From NCBI RefSeq assembly GCF_042657365.1, contig NZ_JBHSKT010000004.1:62001-126000 (forward strand): a stretch of 64,000 nt of DNA. Direction: 5' to 3'. Every line of letters begins with the position of its first letter. Position 1 is the first letter of the stretch. The position numbers were made by a program, and so were the translations under genes. This document shows, piece by piece, positions 42,422 through 51,016 of this stretch. A model generated the notes under the pieces. That model was not told where the DNA came from, did no database searches, and worked only from the letters and a program-made list of their open reading frames with translations. The DNA comes from Adhaeribacter_A terreus. GTDB lineage: Bacteria > Bacteroidota > Bacteroidia > Cytophagales > Hymenobacteraceae.

Positions 42422-43081
42422 TTACTCTTCAAATCCAGTAACAATAAAATCTATTGCAGGACGCCCCATTACAGTTTTGCTCTTTTTCTTAATAAAAGAA
42501 TACAAAAAAACTGCGGTATCTGATCCAAGTGAAATCGCTTGATCAAGCACTACTAAAGCATCATCAAACTTTTCTTCTGCCCAATATAAAATTGCTAAAT
42601 TAAACACAGCATATAAACAATCATTATTCAATTGGATAGCTTTTTTATAGCAGGCATAAGCAAGATTAATATCTTTTTTAAAACAAAAGATATTACCTAA
42701 ATATAAATATGGTCCAGATGCATCAAAAACAGCATTACCAAAGATAGGGGCATTATCATCCAAACTTCTTATTGAATTTTTCATCCACTCCTCTGCTAAA
42801 TCGAAAGATTTACGATAATAAAAAATTAGGCCTGCAGAAAAATAAATTATTGGTTGATCTGCGTCTTGTTCTAATGCTTTTAAGTAATCCCATTTTGCAA
42901 GATCAATCAAATTAGCCGAATAATGAGCTTGCCCTCTCCAATAATAATAAAAGGCTGACGGTTTCTCCTTACTTATAAGTTTATTAAAGCAATTTATTGC
43001 TTCTCGATATTCACCTTCGATAAAAAAGTTATACCCTTCAAGGAATTGTTCATTTTGAACCTCAAGAAAATATTTATCCAT
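42422..43081 (-). CDS. TPR-repeat protein in AT-rich patch
   Basis: 219 residues of tetratricopeptide-like helical pairs, such as EGYNFFIEGEYREAINCFNK, AHYSANLIDLAKWDYLKALE and AYACYKKAIQLNNDCLYAVF. No signal peptide. The gene and its upstream 390 bp are clearly more AT-rich than their surroundings, with many AAA/TTA/ATA codons, suggesting recent acquisition. Its stop lies 10 bases before the pentapeptide-repeat start. It probably acts as a protein-interaction adaptor; the partner is unknown. Confidence 0.78.
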   Translation of the reverse strand: MDKYFLEVQNEQFLEGYNFFIEGEYREAINCFNKLISKEKPSAFYYYWRGQAHYSANLIDLAKWDYLKALEQDADQPIIYFSAGLIFYYRKSFDLAEEWMKNSIRSLDDNAPIFGNAVFDASGPYLYLGNIFCFKKDINLAYACYKKAIQLNNDCLYAVFNLAILYWAEEKFDDALVVLDQAISLGSDTAVFLYSFIKKKSKTVMGRPAIDFIVTGFEE

Positions 43082-43180
43082 AAAGATTTAAATATGTCTG
43101 TCCCAAATATAGTATTTTAAATAAATGTTCAGAAAAACAATATTTTAAGTATCCAGATACTCTAAAAATTTAAAGAAAAA

Positions 43181-43214
43181 AAGGTGGTTGCTAATATACA
43201 TCAGCAACCACCTT
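43181..43214 (-). terminator. Strong terminator downstream of a gene fragment
   Basis: AAGGTGGTTGCT and AGCAACCACCTT form a perfect 12-bp stem with a 10-base loop and a T run on the minus strand. Confidence 0.85.
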
Positions 43215-43242
43215 CAAATTTTGCACTTAATTAAACTTGTTA

Positions 43243-43410
43243 TTAATCTATGATTAAATACTTAAACAATTCAATTATTACAGTTTTAATTAACCACCCA
43301 ATAAATTTATTCTCCCCAATTTGGCTAACCAATTGCTTCAACTTTTTAGCCTTGTTCTTATAAATTGCCACATCCTTAGAGTAGCGAACAAAGAACGATT
43401 TGGGAATGAA
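43243..43410 (-). pseudogene. C-terminal gene fragment in AT-rich patch
   Basis: A minus-strand frame of 55 codons between two stops reads protein-like sequence (FIPKSFFVRYSKDVAIYKNK, then AKKLKQLVSQIGENKFIGW and a closing LFKYLIID) and is followed by its own terminator at 43181. It has no ATG; a GTG at the VAIYK codon is the only plausible start. I read it as the remaining 3' end of a lost gene, though a very small intact gene is possible. No family is recognised. Confidence 0.45.
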
Positions 43411-43469
43411 TCAGGAATACAAAAAAGCCTTACTGAAAGTTCAAATTAGTTAAAAAATTCTTCTCTCCC

Positions 43470-46382
43470 CTACAACTTCTCCTTCAAATACTGCGCGGTG
43501 TAATTATCATCCAGCTTCACCATATCTTCTGGGGTGCCTTCAAACAGTAAATAACCACCATTAATCCCACCTTCGGGACCCATATCGATGATCCAGTCGG
43601 CGGATTTTACGATGTCCATATTGTGCTCGATGATGACTACGGAATTGCCTTTATCGATAAGGGCGTTGATGGCGGAAAGCAGTTTGCTGATGTCGTGGAA
43701 GTGGAGGCCGGTGCTGGGTTCGTCGAAGATGAAAAGTACGTTCTCGTTGTGCGTGGTGGCGCCTTTGGTGAGGAAAGAAGCCAGTTTTACCCGCTGCGCC
43801 TCGCCGCCGGAAAGCGTGTTGCTCGATTGCCCCAGGCGAATGTAGCCTAGGCCCACATCGTCGAGCGGCTTCAGTTTTTCGGCTACTTTTGGCTGGTCTT
43901 TAAAGAAGGAAATGCTGTCGGCAATGGTCATATCCAGCACGTCGGAAATGCTCTTTTCCTGAAACTTGATATCCAGAATGTCCTGCTTGAATTTCTGGCC
44001 GTGGCAGCTTTCGCAGGTCAGGTAAATATCAGCCATAAACTGCATTTCGATCTTCACCTGACCTTCACCCTGACATACTTCGCAGCGGCCGCCTTCAATG
44101 TTGAACGAGAAATGCGATGGCTTGAAACCGCGGGCTTTGGCCAGCGGCTGGTCGGCAAAAAGCGCCCGGATGGCGTCGTAGGCTTTCACGTAGGTTACCG
44201 GGTTGGAGCGCGACGATTTTCCGATCGGGTTCTGGTCCACAAATTCCACGTGCGAAATCTTGTTCGTTGCCCCGCCGATCTTATCGAACTTGCCGATAAT
44301 ATCGGAATGGCCGCCGAGGTGTTTCTGCAAAGCCGGATGCAGAATGCGCTTGATCAAAGTCGATTTTCCGGAGCCGGAAACACCTGTTACCACCGTCATT
44401 ACGCCCAGCGGGAAATTCACGCTTACGTTCTTCAGGTTATTTTCGCGGGCGCCGGTAATCTCGATAAAGTTGCGGGCTTTGCGGCGCGTTGGCGGCACCG
44501 GCAACCCCATTTTTCCGCTTAAATATTTACCAGTGTAGGTGCTGGAATCTTTCAGAATTTCCGGGTACGTGCCCTGGAACATCAGATTTCCGCCGCCCGT
44601 GCCCGCTTCCGGACCAATATCGATGATCTGGTCGGCGATCTCCATCATTTTTTCGTCGTGCTCCACCACAATTACCGTGTTGCCCAGTTTTTGCAGGCTT
44701 TTTAATACGCCAATTAATTGCTCGCCATCGCGCGGGTGCAGGCCGATGCTTGGTTCGTCCAGGATGTACATCGAGCCTACCAGCGCCGAACCGAGCGAAG
44801 TTGCCAGGTTAATGCGCTGGCTTTCGCCGCCGGAAAGGGTGTTGGAAAGTCGGTTCAACGTAAGGTAGCCCAGGCCAACGCGTTTTAAATAGCTGAGGCG
44901 TTTGGTAATTTCCAGCACCAGGCGTTCGGCTACGCGGGTTTCGTGTTCGGTAAGCTGAACATTTTCGAAGAAATCGAGGGTTTCGGTTATCGGTTTCAGC
45001 ACCAGGTCCATAATGTTTACGCCGTTCACTTTCACGTAGCCGGCATCTTTGCGCAGACGCGTTCCCCGACAATCGGGACAAACGGTGCGGCCGCGGTAAC
45101 GGCTCATCATTACGCGATACTGAATTTTATAGCTTTGCGCTTCTACGTGTTTGAAAAACGCATCGAGGCCGCGGAAATATTTATTACCGGTCCAAAGCAG
45201 TTGCTGTTCTTTTTCGGAAAGTTCGTTGTATGGCCGGTGAATAGGAAAATCGAAGCGAATGCCGTTCTTGATGAGCGGCTGCTGGAATTCTTCATTCATT
45301 TTATCTGAACGCCACGGAGCAATGGCACCTTCGTAAACTGTCAGGCTTTTATCGGGAATTACTAGGTCTTCGTCGATGCCCAACACAGAGCCAAAACCTT
45401 CGCAACGCGGACAGGCGCCGTAGGAATTATTGAAGCTGAAAAAGTTGACGTTCGGTTCTTCGAAAACAATACCGTCGAGTTCAAAACGGTCGTTGAAAAC
45501 GTGGTTCTTTTCGTCGGTGCGTACGTGGCATTCGGAGTGGCCTTCGAAGAAAGCGGTTTGTACGGAATCGGCAATGCGAAACTGCAGGTCTTCGTCGTTG
45601 GGTTGAATTACGGCGCGGTCTACTAAAATGTAGATACTTTTTCCGGCCTTGGGCATAGCGTTTTCCAGGGCATCTTCAATGAAAACCACTTCTTCGTCTA
45701 CCACAATTCTGGCATAACCTTTCTGCAGCAGCAGTTCGAGTTCGCGTTTCAGGTCGCGCTGGCGGTCTAAAGGAAGCGGCGCTAAGATCATTACGCGGCT
45801 GCCTTCGGGCAAACTGAAGATAAAATCTACCACGTCGGAAACACTGTCTTTGCGCACCTGCTTGCCGGAAACCGGCGAAAAGGTCTGGCCGATGCGGGCG
45901 TAAAGCAGTTTCAGGTAATCGTAAATTTCGGTGCTGGTGCCAACGGTAGAGCGGTTATTTTTGATGTTTACTTTCTGCTCGATGGCAATAGCCGGGCTGA
46001 TGCCTTTTATATAATCTACATCGGGCTTATCCATTCTGCCCAAAAACTGTCGGGCATAAGAACTTAAGCTTTCGACGTACATCCGCTGGCCTTCCGCATA
46101 AAGCGTATCGAACGCTAGGGAAGATTTTCCGGATCCGGAAAGGCCGGTTATGACGATGAATTTATTGCGGGGAATTGCGACGCTCAGGTTTTTGAGGTTG
46201 TGCACGCGGGCGCGCTTTATAATAATGTATTCCCGCGGGTCTAAACTTTCAATGCCTTCCATTTCTTCCATCACTTCCGGCGAAGTAATATCAGCTTTTG
46301 GCGCTTTGGTAGCAGTAGTTTTTGTTTTTGCGGAAGTATTTTTAGCAGCTTTTTCTGAAGCTGATGCTTTTGCTTTTGCCAT
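43470..46382 (-). CDS. uvrA: Excinuclease ABC subunit A
   Basis: 970 residues. Two ABC ATPase modules: Walker A GLSGSGKS (about 79-86) and GVSGSGKS (about 667), signatures NTLSGGESQR and NTLSGGEAQR, and Walker B in ILDEPSIGLHPRD and IFDEPSTGLHFHD. Zinc-finger cysteines are in CPDCRGTRL and CEVCQGEGQVK. UvrA2 finds bulky lesions and loads UvrB in nucleotide excision repair. It carries an N-terminal Lys/Ala/Thr-rich extension of about 50 residues before YIIIKRARVHNL, not usual for UvrA. Upstream lies a six-unit R1 tandem array. No obvious LexA box was found. Confidence 0.97.
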   Translation of the reverse strand: MAKAKASASEKAAKNTSAKTKTTATKAPKADITSPEVMEEMEGIESLDPREYIIIKRARVHNLKNLSVAIPRNKFIVITGLSGSGKSSLAFDTLYAEGQRMYVESLSSYARQFLGRMDKPDVDYIKGISPAIAIEQKVNIKNNRSTVGTSTEIYDYLKLLYARIGQTFSPVSGKQVRKDSVSDVVDFIFSLPEGSRVMILAPLPLDRQRDLKRELELLLQKGYARIVVDEEVVFIEDALENAMPKAGKSIYILVDRAVIQPNDEDLQFRIADSVQTAFFEGHSECHVRTDEKNHVFNDRFELDGIVFEEPNVNFFSFNNSYGACPRCEGFGSVLGIDEDLVIPDKSLTVYEGAIAPWRSDKMNEEFQQPLIKNGIRFDFPIHRPYNELSEKEQQLLWTGNKYFRGLDAFFKHVEAQSYKIQYRVMMSRYRGRTVCPDCRGTRLRKDAGYVKVNGVNIMDLVLKPITETLDFFENVQLTEHETRVAERLVLEITKRLSYLKRVGLGYLTLNRLSNTLSGGESQRINLATSLGSALVGSMYILDEPSIGLHPRDGEQLIGVLKSLQKLGNTVIVVEHDEKMMEIADQIIDIGPEAGTGGGNLMFQGTYPEILKDSSTYTGKYLSGKMGLPVPPTRRKARNFIEITGARENNLKNVSVNFPLGVMTVVTGVSGSGKSTLIKRILHPALQKHLGGHSDIIGKFDKIGGATNKISHVEFVDQNPIGKSSRSNPVTYVKAYDAIRALFADQPLAKARGFKPSHFSFNIEGGRCEVCQGEGQVKIEMQFMADIYLTCESCHGQKFKQDILDIKFQEKSISDVLDMTIADSISFFKDQPKVAEKLKPLDDVGLGYIRLGQSSNTLSGGEAQRVKLASFLTKGATTHNENVLFIFDEPSTGLHFHDISKLLSAINALIDKGNSVVIIEHNMDIVKSADWIIDMGPEGGINGGYLLFEGTPEDMVKLDDNYTAQYLKEKL

Positions 46383-46404
46383 AGTTGTTCTTAACGTTTC
46401 CGGG

Positions 46405-46612
46405 TACTTTTTCGTGCCGAAAGCCTAGCGTTTTTACGCTGAGTTTTTGCGGCGTTTTCCATACCGTTTTGCAAGCAGTTTTTCAGGTTAAAACGATAGC
46501 GTTTTTTCCGAAGTTTTCCGGGTGAAAAGCCTACCGTTTTGGAAGGCACTTTTTCAGCCTGAAACCATAGCGTTTCACTAAGCAGTTTTTGCGCCTGAAA
46601 GCCTACCGTTTT
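46405..46612 (+). repeat. R1 tandem array, six units
   Basis: Six units in the same orientation begin at 46405, 46441, 46476, 46511, 46547 and 46583, giving a 35-36 bp period. Each has a T-rich left block (for example CACTTTTTCAGCCTG), then AAA(A)-N2-TA(C/G)CGTTT. The TA(C/G)CGTTT core is best conserved; connecting bases vary. The array starts 22 bases upstream of the uvrA start codon, so it is probably in or next to the uvrA promoter or leader. Confidence 0.9.
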
Positions 46613-47197
46613 GAAATTACCGAATGAAGCCGGAAAGGTTCGGGTAAAATTACCGATAAGCAGCGGGATGTAAAAATAATCGGACAAAGCTGTCTTCATT
46701 ATTAAAAGCATATCAGAAAACCCGGCTTTGGCCTGAATTAATAATATCCAATAAACAGTATTTTCCAAATTCAGGCTTAACAAAGAAACAACAAATTGAA
46801 TTTTTCCAACACAGACATATTATTAACCGGAGTTCTTCTTATACTTCAGCACAATTACTTAATCTACAAACTACCAATTTTTTTACCCAATCGTTAAATA
46901 CAATAAGAATATCACAATGTAAATTTTAAAATAAACATAAATATTAGCAACGCACAATATCAGGAATATAATTTAAAAATATTCTTATTCTAATTTCAAC
47001 TACTAAATATGGTCAAAATATTTCCGCTAGAGATGTTCTGCCCAGGATAGTAAAGATTACAAACAGCGCTCTTAAGTACAAATACCCTTCCCTTCCGATT
47101 CAGATCATCAATTCAACTTCCGATGCATGGTTTGCCATGCCTTCCTTGCTCTACTTTAACATTGCCACTATGAATCGCACTATTTGTAACTATTACT
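46613..47197. other. AT-rich upstream region of the T9SS gene, 585 bp
   Basis: After the R1 array the sequence becomes strongly AT-rich (46780-47000) with no reading frame of note. A small palindrome GCATGGTTTGCCATGC lies near 47123. The promoter of the 47198 gene should be here, but I cannot place it with confidence. Confidence 0.5.
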
Positions 47198-49288
47198 ATG
47201 AAAACAACCTTTACTTACCTGAAATTACTCCTGATTACCTGCCTTCTGATTAGCACCGGAAAAACCCAGGCCCAGTTTACGCACTTTCCTACCAACGGAG
47301 CCCCTATTTTTGGCAAAAATCCGGTAGCAAAAGGCAACCTGGACGATCCGGATAAAAAGATCTGGGTGAAAGTGAACGGAAAAATGGCCGGGCCGCAACC
47401 GCACAATAAAATGCACCCTTTTGTAACGCCCGGTTCTTATGTAGATCTGAACTTCAACATAAATAAAGCCGGCAACCGTTACACCCTGGTTTCTTATACT
47501 GTAGATTCTGTAACCGGTAAACGCACCATTTACGATTACCAGAGTAATTTTTACAATGCTACCAAACCGGTTCAAGGCAATTCTAACCAGCAACTGGTAC
47601 TTATACCGACCTGTAAATTTGAAGTTTACTTCGTAAAAGGCACCTTAGTAACCGATTTTACAGTTGCTCCCAATGCCGCCATTACAGCAAGTGGCCCGGC
47701 GGGAAACCCATATGCTACGGACCCTGCAGGCAACCTGGTTCTCGATTTTGCCAATGGCGGTTCCGGAACCTGCGAAACTTGCCCTACCGTGATCAGCAGC
47801 ACCGACTGCGTTTTTCCGCGGCTGCTGGAAGTAATAGACCTGCCTAATCAACAGAAAGAACTGATCTTTTCAGTAATTAACAATATAAACACCAACACCA
47901 ATGCCTGCGGTGCCGGCTGGCCGGAGATCGGCGACATTATTTTCACGAACATCAACCCGGTGCATACCGGCAATAACCAGCCTTACCAGTTCCGCTACAA
48001 TTACCAGTTAGGCCCTAACATACCAAGTTATCCATTAAGTGGGGTAACACCGCCGCTGCCAAATAACTACCAGGGTTCGTTTGTTTTCGACCAACGAAAT
48101 AACCACAATGTGCTGGATTTCGATGTGTATCAGTCGGAAATTGTGCGGTTCAGGGTTTCGGATGCGGAATACGCCCGCCTGAGCTCACCAGCCAATACGG
48201 TTATTCCGCAGATATGCGTAGAACTTAGTAATAAGCACCCGGAACCACACCAAACTTTACCGCCGGTTTACTGTGCCGATATTGACTTTGTGTGTGAAGC
48301 ACCGGAGCCGGAAGAAGTATGTACCGCAGACAGCACCAGCAACTTTATAGCCCAGATACCAGAGGAATTTGAAAACGATGCGAGCGGCAATTTCCAGGTA
48401 CCAGTAAGAATTATCAACTTAACAAATACACCTGTAAGCGTGGTTGATATTACCCTGGGCCCTAATCCGCTCCCGATTCTTGGTCCTTCCAGCGGCGCCT
48501 ATGCTGAAGGTAATTATACCTGGAATGCAATAAATGATGCCGTATCGAATGTAACGTTCAACGCCGTGAACACAGCCGGTTTTATTAATGGAAACGAAGA
48601 AGATTTCATTCTGACCATTAATATGGATGATCTGCTGAATTCCGGGGGCTTGTTATCAATAGCAGTAACGGCGGGCAGCGTAACTGAAACCCTGGAACTT
48701 GAAGCAGGCCTCTGCGCCATAATAGTTACCCTGCCGGTAGAGCTGATCAACTTTAAAGGCAAAAACACATCGGAAGGTATTGCCCTGAACTGGACCACAG
48801 CATCGGAAAAAGACAACGACCGGTTTGAAATTGAACGCAGCGCGAATGGCCGGAACTTTGAAAAGATAGCCATAATAAAAGGCAATGGTAATTCGAGCAA
48901 TCAGATCAATTACAATTACCTGGACGGCACAGCAAATAAAGGCCTGAATTACTACCGGCTGAAACAAATTGACTTTAACGGCGCCCACGAATATTCCCGG
49001 ATCATTTCGGTGAATAATGAGGGAGGAAGAACGAATCCGCTGACGGTAATGCTGGTACCCAACCCTTGCCACGGCGAAAATTGCACCGTTCGCTTACAGA
49101 ACTCCGAAACCAACACCCCGATCACGATTGAACTGCAGGACCTGGCCGGAAAAACTGTATTCAGCAAACAGATTCCAGGCGATCAGACGTCATTCGAATT
49201 ACCGAAATCGGTTCGCGGCGGCGGAATTTATATACTCTCTGCCAGAAACGGCAGATACGCAACGCATCAGAAAGTAATAATGCACTAA
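47198..49288 (+). CDS. T9SS type A cargo protein (mosaic family, member 1)
   Basis: 696 residues. Signal peptide ends TGKTQA. A unique N-terminal region (about 27-350) includes a Cys-containing segment (GSGTCETCPTVISS). A middle beta-sandwich (about 375-500) resembles the middle of member 3 at 51017. A pre-sorting fibronectin-like domain follows (LPVELINFKGKN ... NDRFEIERSANGRNFEKIA), then a T9SS type A domain (VMLVPNPCHGENCTVRLQ ... QKVIMH). First of three paralogues in tandem. A hairpin (49337-49355) follows. Confidence 0.85.
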   Translation: MKTTFTYLKLLLITCLLISTGKTQAQFTHFPTNGAPIFGKNPVAKGNLDDPDKKIWVKVNGKMAGPQPHNKMHPFVTPGSYVDLNFNINKAGNRYTLVSYTVDSVTGKRTIYDYQSNFYNATKPVQGNSNQQLVLIPTCKFEVYFVKGTLVTDFTVAPNAAITASGPAGNPYATDPAGNLVLDFANGGSGTCETCPTVISSTDCVFPRLLEVIDLPNQQKELIFSVINNINTNTNACGAGWPEIGDIIFTNINPVHTGNNQPYQFRYNYQLGPNIPSYPLSGVTPPLPNNYQGSFVFDQRNNHNVLDFDVYQSEIVRFRVSDAEYARLSSPANTVIPQICVELSNKHPEPHQTLPPVYCADIDFVCEAPEPEEVCTADSTSNFIAQIPEEFENDASGNFQVPVRIINLTNTPVSVVDITLGPNPLPILGPSSGAYAEGNYTWNAINDAVSNVTFNAVNTAGFINGNEEDFILTINMDDLLNSGGLLSIAVTAGSVTETLELEAGLCAIIVTLPVELINFKGKNTSEGIALNWTTASEKDNDRFEIERSANGRNFEKIAIIKGNGNSSNQINYNYLDGTANKGLNYYRLKQIDFNGAHEYSRIISVNNEGGRTNPLTVMLVPNPCHGENCTVRLQNSETNTPITIELQDLAGKTVFSKQIPGDQTSFELPKSVRGGGIYILSARNGRYATHQKVIMH

Positions 49289-49330
49289 AAGTAATAATGT
49301 AATAATTCTTTCATCTCCCACTTTACCACA

Positions 49331-49443
49331 GAAAATCCCGGAGCGTTGTTCCGGGCCTTTCAACCCCGCTCTCGACCAGGCACTTATACACAAGCTATCA
49401 ATTTTAAGAGCTATGCATGTTAACAAACTTAATTTCTACTATT
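49331..49443 (+). repeat. Duplicated intergenic/leader segment, copy 1
   Basis: Runs from the GAAAATCCCGGAGCG hairpin through CAACCCCGCTCTCGACCAGG to the start of the next gene. Closely similar to 50901-51016, 1570 bp away. Confidence 0.8.
49337..49355 (+). terminator. Terminator-like hairpin, duplicated
   Basis: CCCGGAGC-GTT-GTTCCGGG stem (one wobble) then CCTTTC. The same hairpin and about 60 bases of flank recur at 50907. Confidence 0.7.
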
Positions 49444-50853
49444 ATGACACGTTTATCTTTACTCATAAGCTTTATTATAAGCTTAATCCTTGAACTTCCT
49501 TTTAATAGTTATGCCCAGATCCTCCCAGGCAATAATCCAAACCCGTATGGCATTTGCGAATTGCCTCCTCCCGGATGCCAGGAAATTCCGATCTGTACAT
49601 ATTATGACGATTGTTTCCGCTTCGACTTTTATCAGCCGGTAAACCGCCCAGACGGAACAACTGTTTTAAAGCACAAGATCACCAACTTCAGCGAATCTAC
49701 TTTTAAACAAGCGGCTTTCGAATTACCAGGATCCGGCAGCCCGAGAACACCAGCAATACTTCCTACCACCTCGTTCAGGAACCGCTATAACCACAGCGTG
49801 GTAAATCCTTTCAACGACACGATGATCGCTTACAATGCCATTAATGCAGGTACGTTCAGCTACGGTGGTTTTGAAATGTATTACTATATTGTAAACACAG
49901 CAGATTTTAATGCTGCTTCCGGACGTTTTATTACCATAACCGCCAAAGCCGGCCGCCCTTGGCAGCTGCAACGCACCGGTACAGTAGTAATTGAAGTTGA
50001 TGAATGCTTAGGTGTGCAACCTTGCACCCCGCCAACCGCCAACATCTCAGGCCCGGATACAGTTTGCCTTTTCAACGATGACCCATATGTATTTACCACT
50101 CCGGCTCTGGCTGGCGCTACTTACAACTGGTCGGTAACCAACGCTACTATTATTGAAGGCAATGGCACCAATACAGTATCTGTAGTACCTGATATCGATT
50201 TTGGCCCTGGCCTGATAACTGTTGTGGTTGCAAACCAATGCGACTCTGCAACTGCTACCAAAGAATTTGAAGTGATTGATTGCGACACGATTGTTCCGCT
50301 TCCGGTATCGTTGCGATCCTTCAAGGGACAGGTTAGCTCCGGTGGAATTTCGCTGAAATGGCAAACGGCTTCAGAACAGAACAACGACCGGTTCGAAGTT
50401 GAACGAAGTACCGACGGCAAGCACTTTGAGAAAATAGGTATGGTGAAAGGGAACGGCAATTCCAGCAATACGATCGCCTATAACTTCTTAGACCGGCATC
50501 CGCAACAAGGCACTAATTACTACCGCCTGAAACAGGTAGACTTTGATGGCAAATTCGAATATTCGAACATCATCTGGGTGCAGAATACTGATAAGTCAAG
50601 TGCTTTCTCAGTAATGATGGCGCCAAACCCTTGCATAGACGGAAAATGTAATGTGCAGCTGCAAAATACAGATCAGAGCCAACCGGTAACTGTTGAAATA
50701 CGAGACCTGACCGGCCGCATGGTATTCAGCAAAGAAATACCAAACAACCAGACCACCTTTGAGTTACCGAAACTGGAAACCGGCGCAGGCATCTATATCT
50801 TATCGGCAAGGAACGGCCAATACACCGCCATACAGAAAGTTATTTTAAAATAA
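49444..50853 (+). CDS. T9SS type A cargo protein (mosaic family, member 2)
   Basis: 469 residues from Met at 49444 (MTRLSLLISFIISL), matched to the start of its paralogue at 51017; the earlier Met at 49417 lacks a paralogue counterpart. Signal peptide ends NSYA. The N-terminal domain (GICELPPPGCQEIPICTYYD ... NRYNHSVVNPFNDT) is shared with member 3. Its middle is a PKD-like domain (ISGPDTVCLFNDDPYVFTTP ... YNWSV). The fibronectin-like domain and T9SS type A tail are shared and nearly identical to member 3. Confidence 0.85.
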   Translation: MTRLSLLISFIISLILELPFNSYAQILPGNNPNPYGICELPPPGCQEIPICTYYDDCFRFDFYQPVNRPDGTTVLKHKITNFSESTFKQAAFELPGSGSPRTPAILPTTSFRNRYNHSVVNPFNDTMIAYNAINAGTFSYGGFEMYYYIVNTADFNAASGRFITITAKAGRPWQLQRTGTVVIEVDECLGVQPCTPPTANISGPDTVCLFNDDPYVFTTPALAGATYNWSVTNATIIEGNGTNTVSVVPDIDFGPGLITVVVANQCDSATATKEFEVIDCDTIVPLPVSLRSFKGQVSSGGISLKWQTASEQNNDRFEVERSTDGKHFEKIGMVKGNGNSSNTIAYNFLDRHPQQGTNYYRLKQVDFDGKFEYSNIIWVQNTDKSSAFSVMMAPNPCIDGKCNVQLQNTDQSQPVTVEIRDLTGRMVFSKEIPNNQTTFELPKLETGAGIYILSARNGQYTAIQKVILK

Positions 50854-50900
50854 TTCAACTTAACCAATTCACATTCTTTTAAGCACACACTTTAATATCT

Positions 50901-51016
50901 GAAAATCCCGGAGCGCTGCTCCGGGCCTTTCAACCCCACTCTCAACCAGGCACTTATGTACAAACTACCTTTTATCTGAACTATGAATTTTAACAAACTT
51001 ATTTTTTTTAACAGCT
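50901..51016 (+). repeat. Duplicated intergenic/leader segment, copy 2
   Basis: Second copy of 49331-49443, with the hairpin, CAACCCCACTCTCAACCAGG and the same TTAACAAACTTA before the start codon. Confidence 0.8.
50907..50925 (+). terminator. Terminator-like hairpin, duplicated
   Basis: CCCGGAGC-GCT-GCTCCGGG perfect 8-bp stem followed by CCTTTC. Confidence 0.72.

Noticed and set aside
46405..46612. CRISPR-like array
   Set aside because: The spacing is regular, but units are only partly conserved, 'spacers' are as short as a few bases and also repeat-like, no cas genes are present, and single copies are scattered everywhere.
46391..46783. A 130-codon minus-strand reading frame upstream of uvrA
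   Set aside because: It consists of the R1 tandem array plus AT-rich DNA; the amino-acid sequence mirrors the repeat units and resembles no protein.
49417..49443. Upstream Met for the second T9SS paralogue
   Set aside because: The paralogue at 51017 starts at the position equivalent to 49444, and the intervening bases belong to the duplicated leader.
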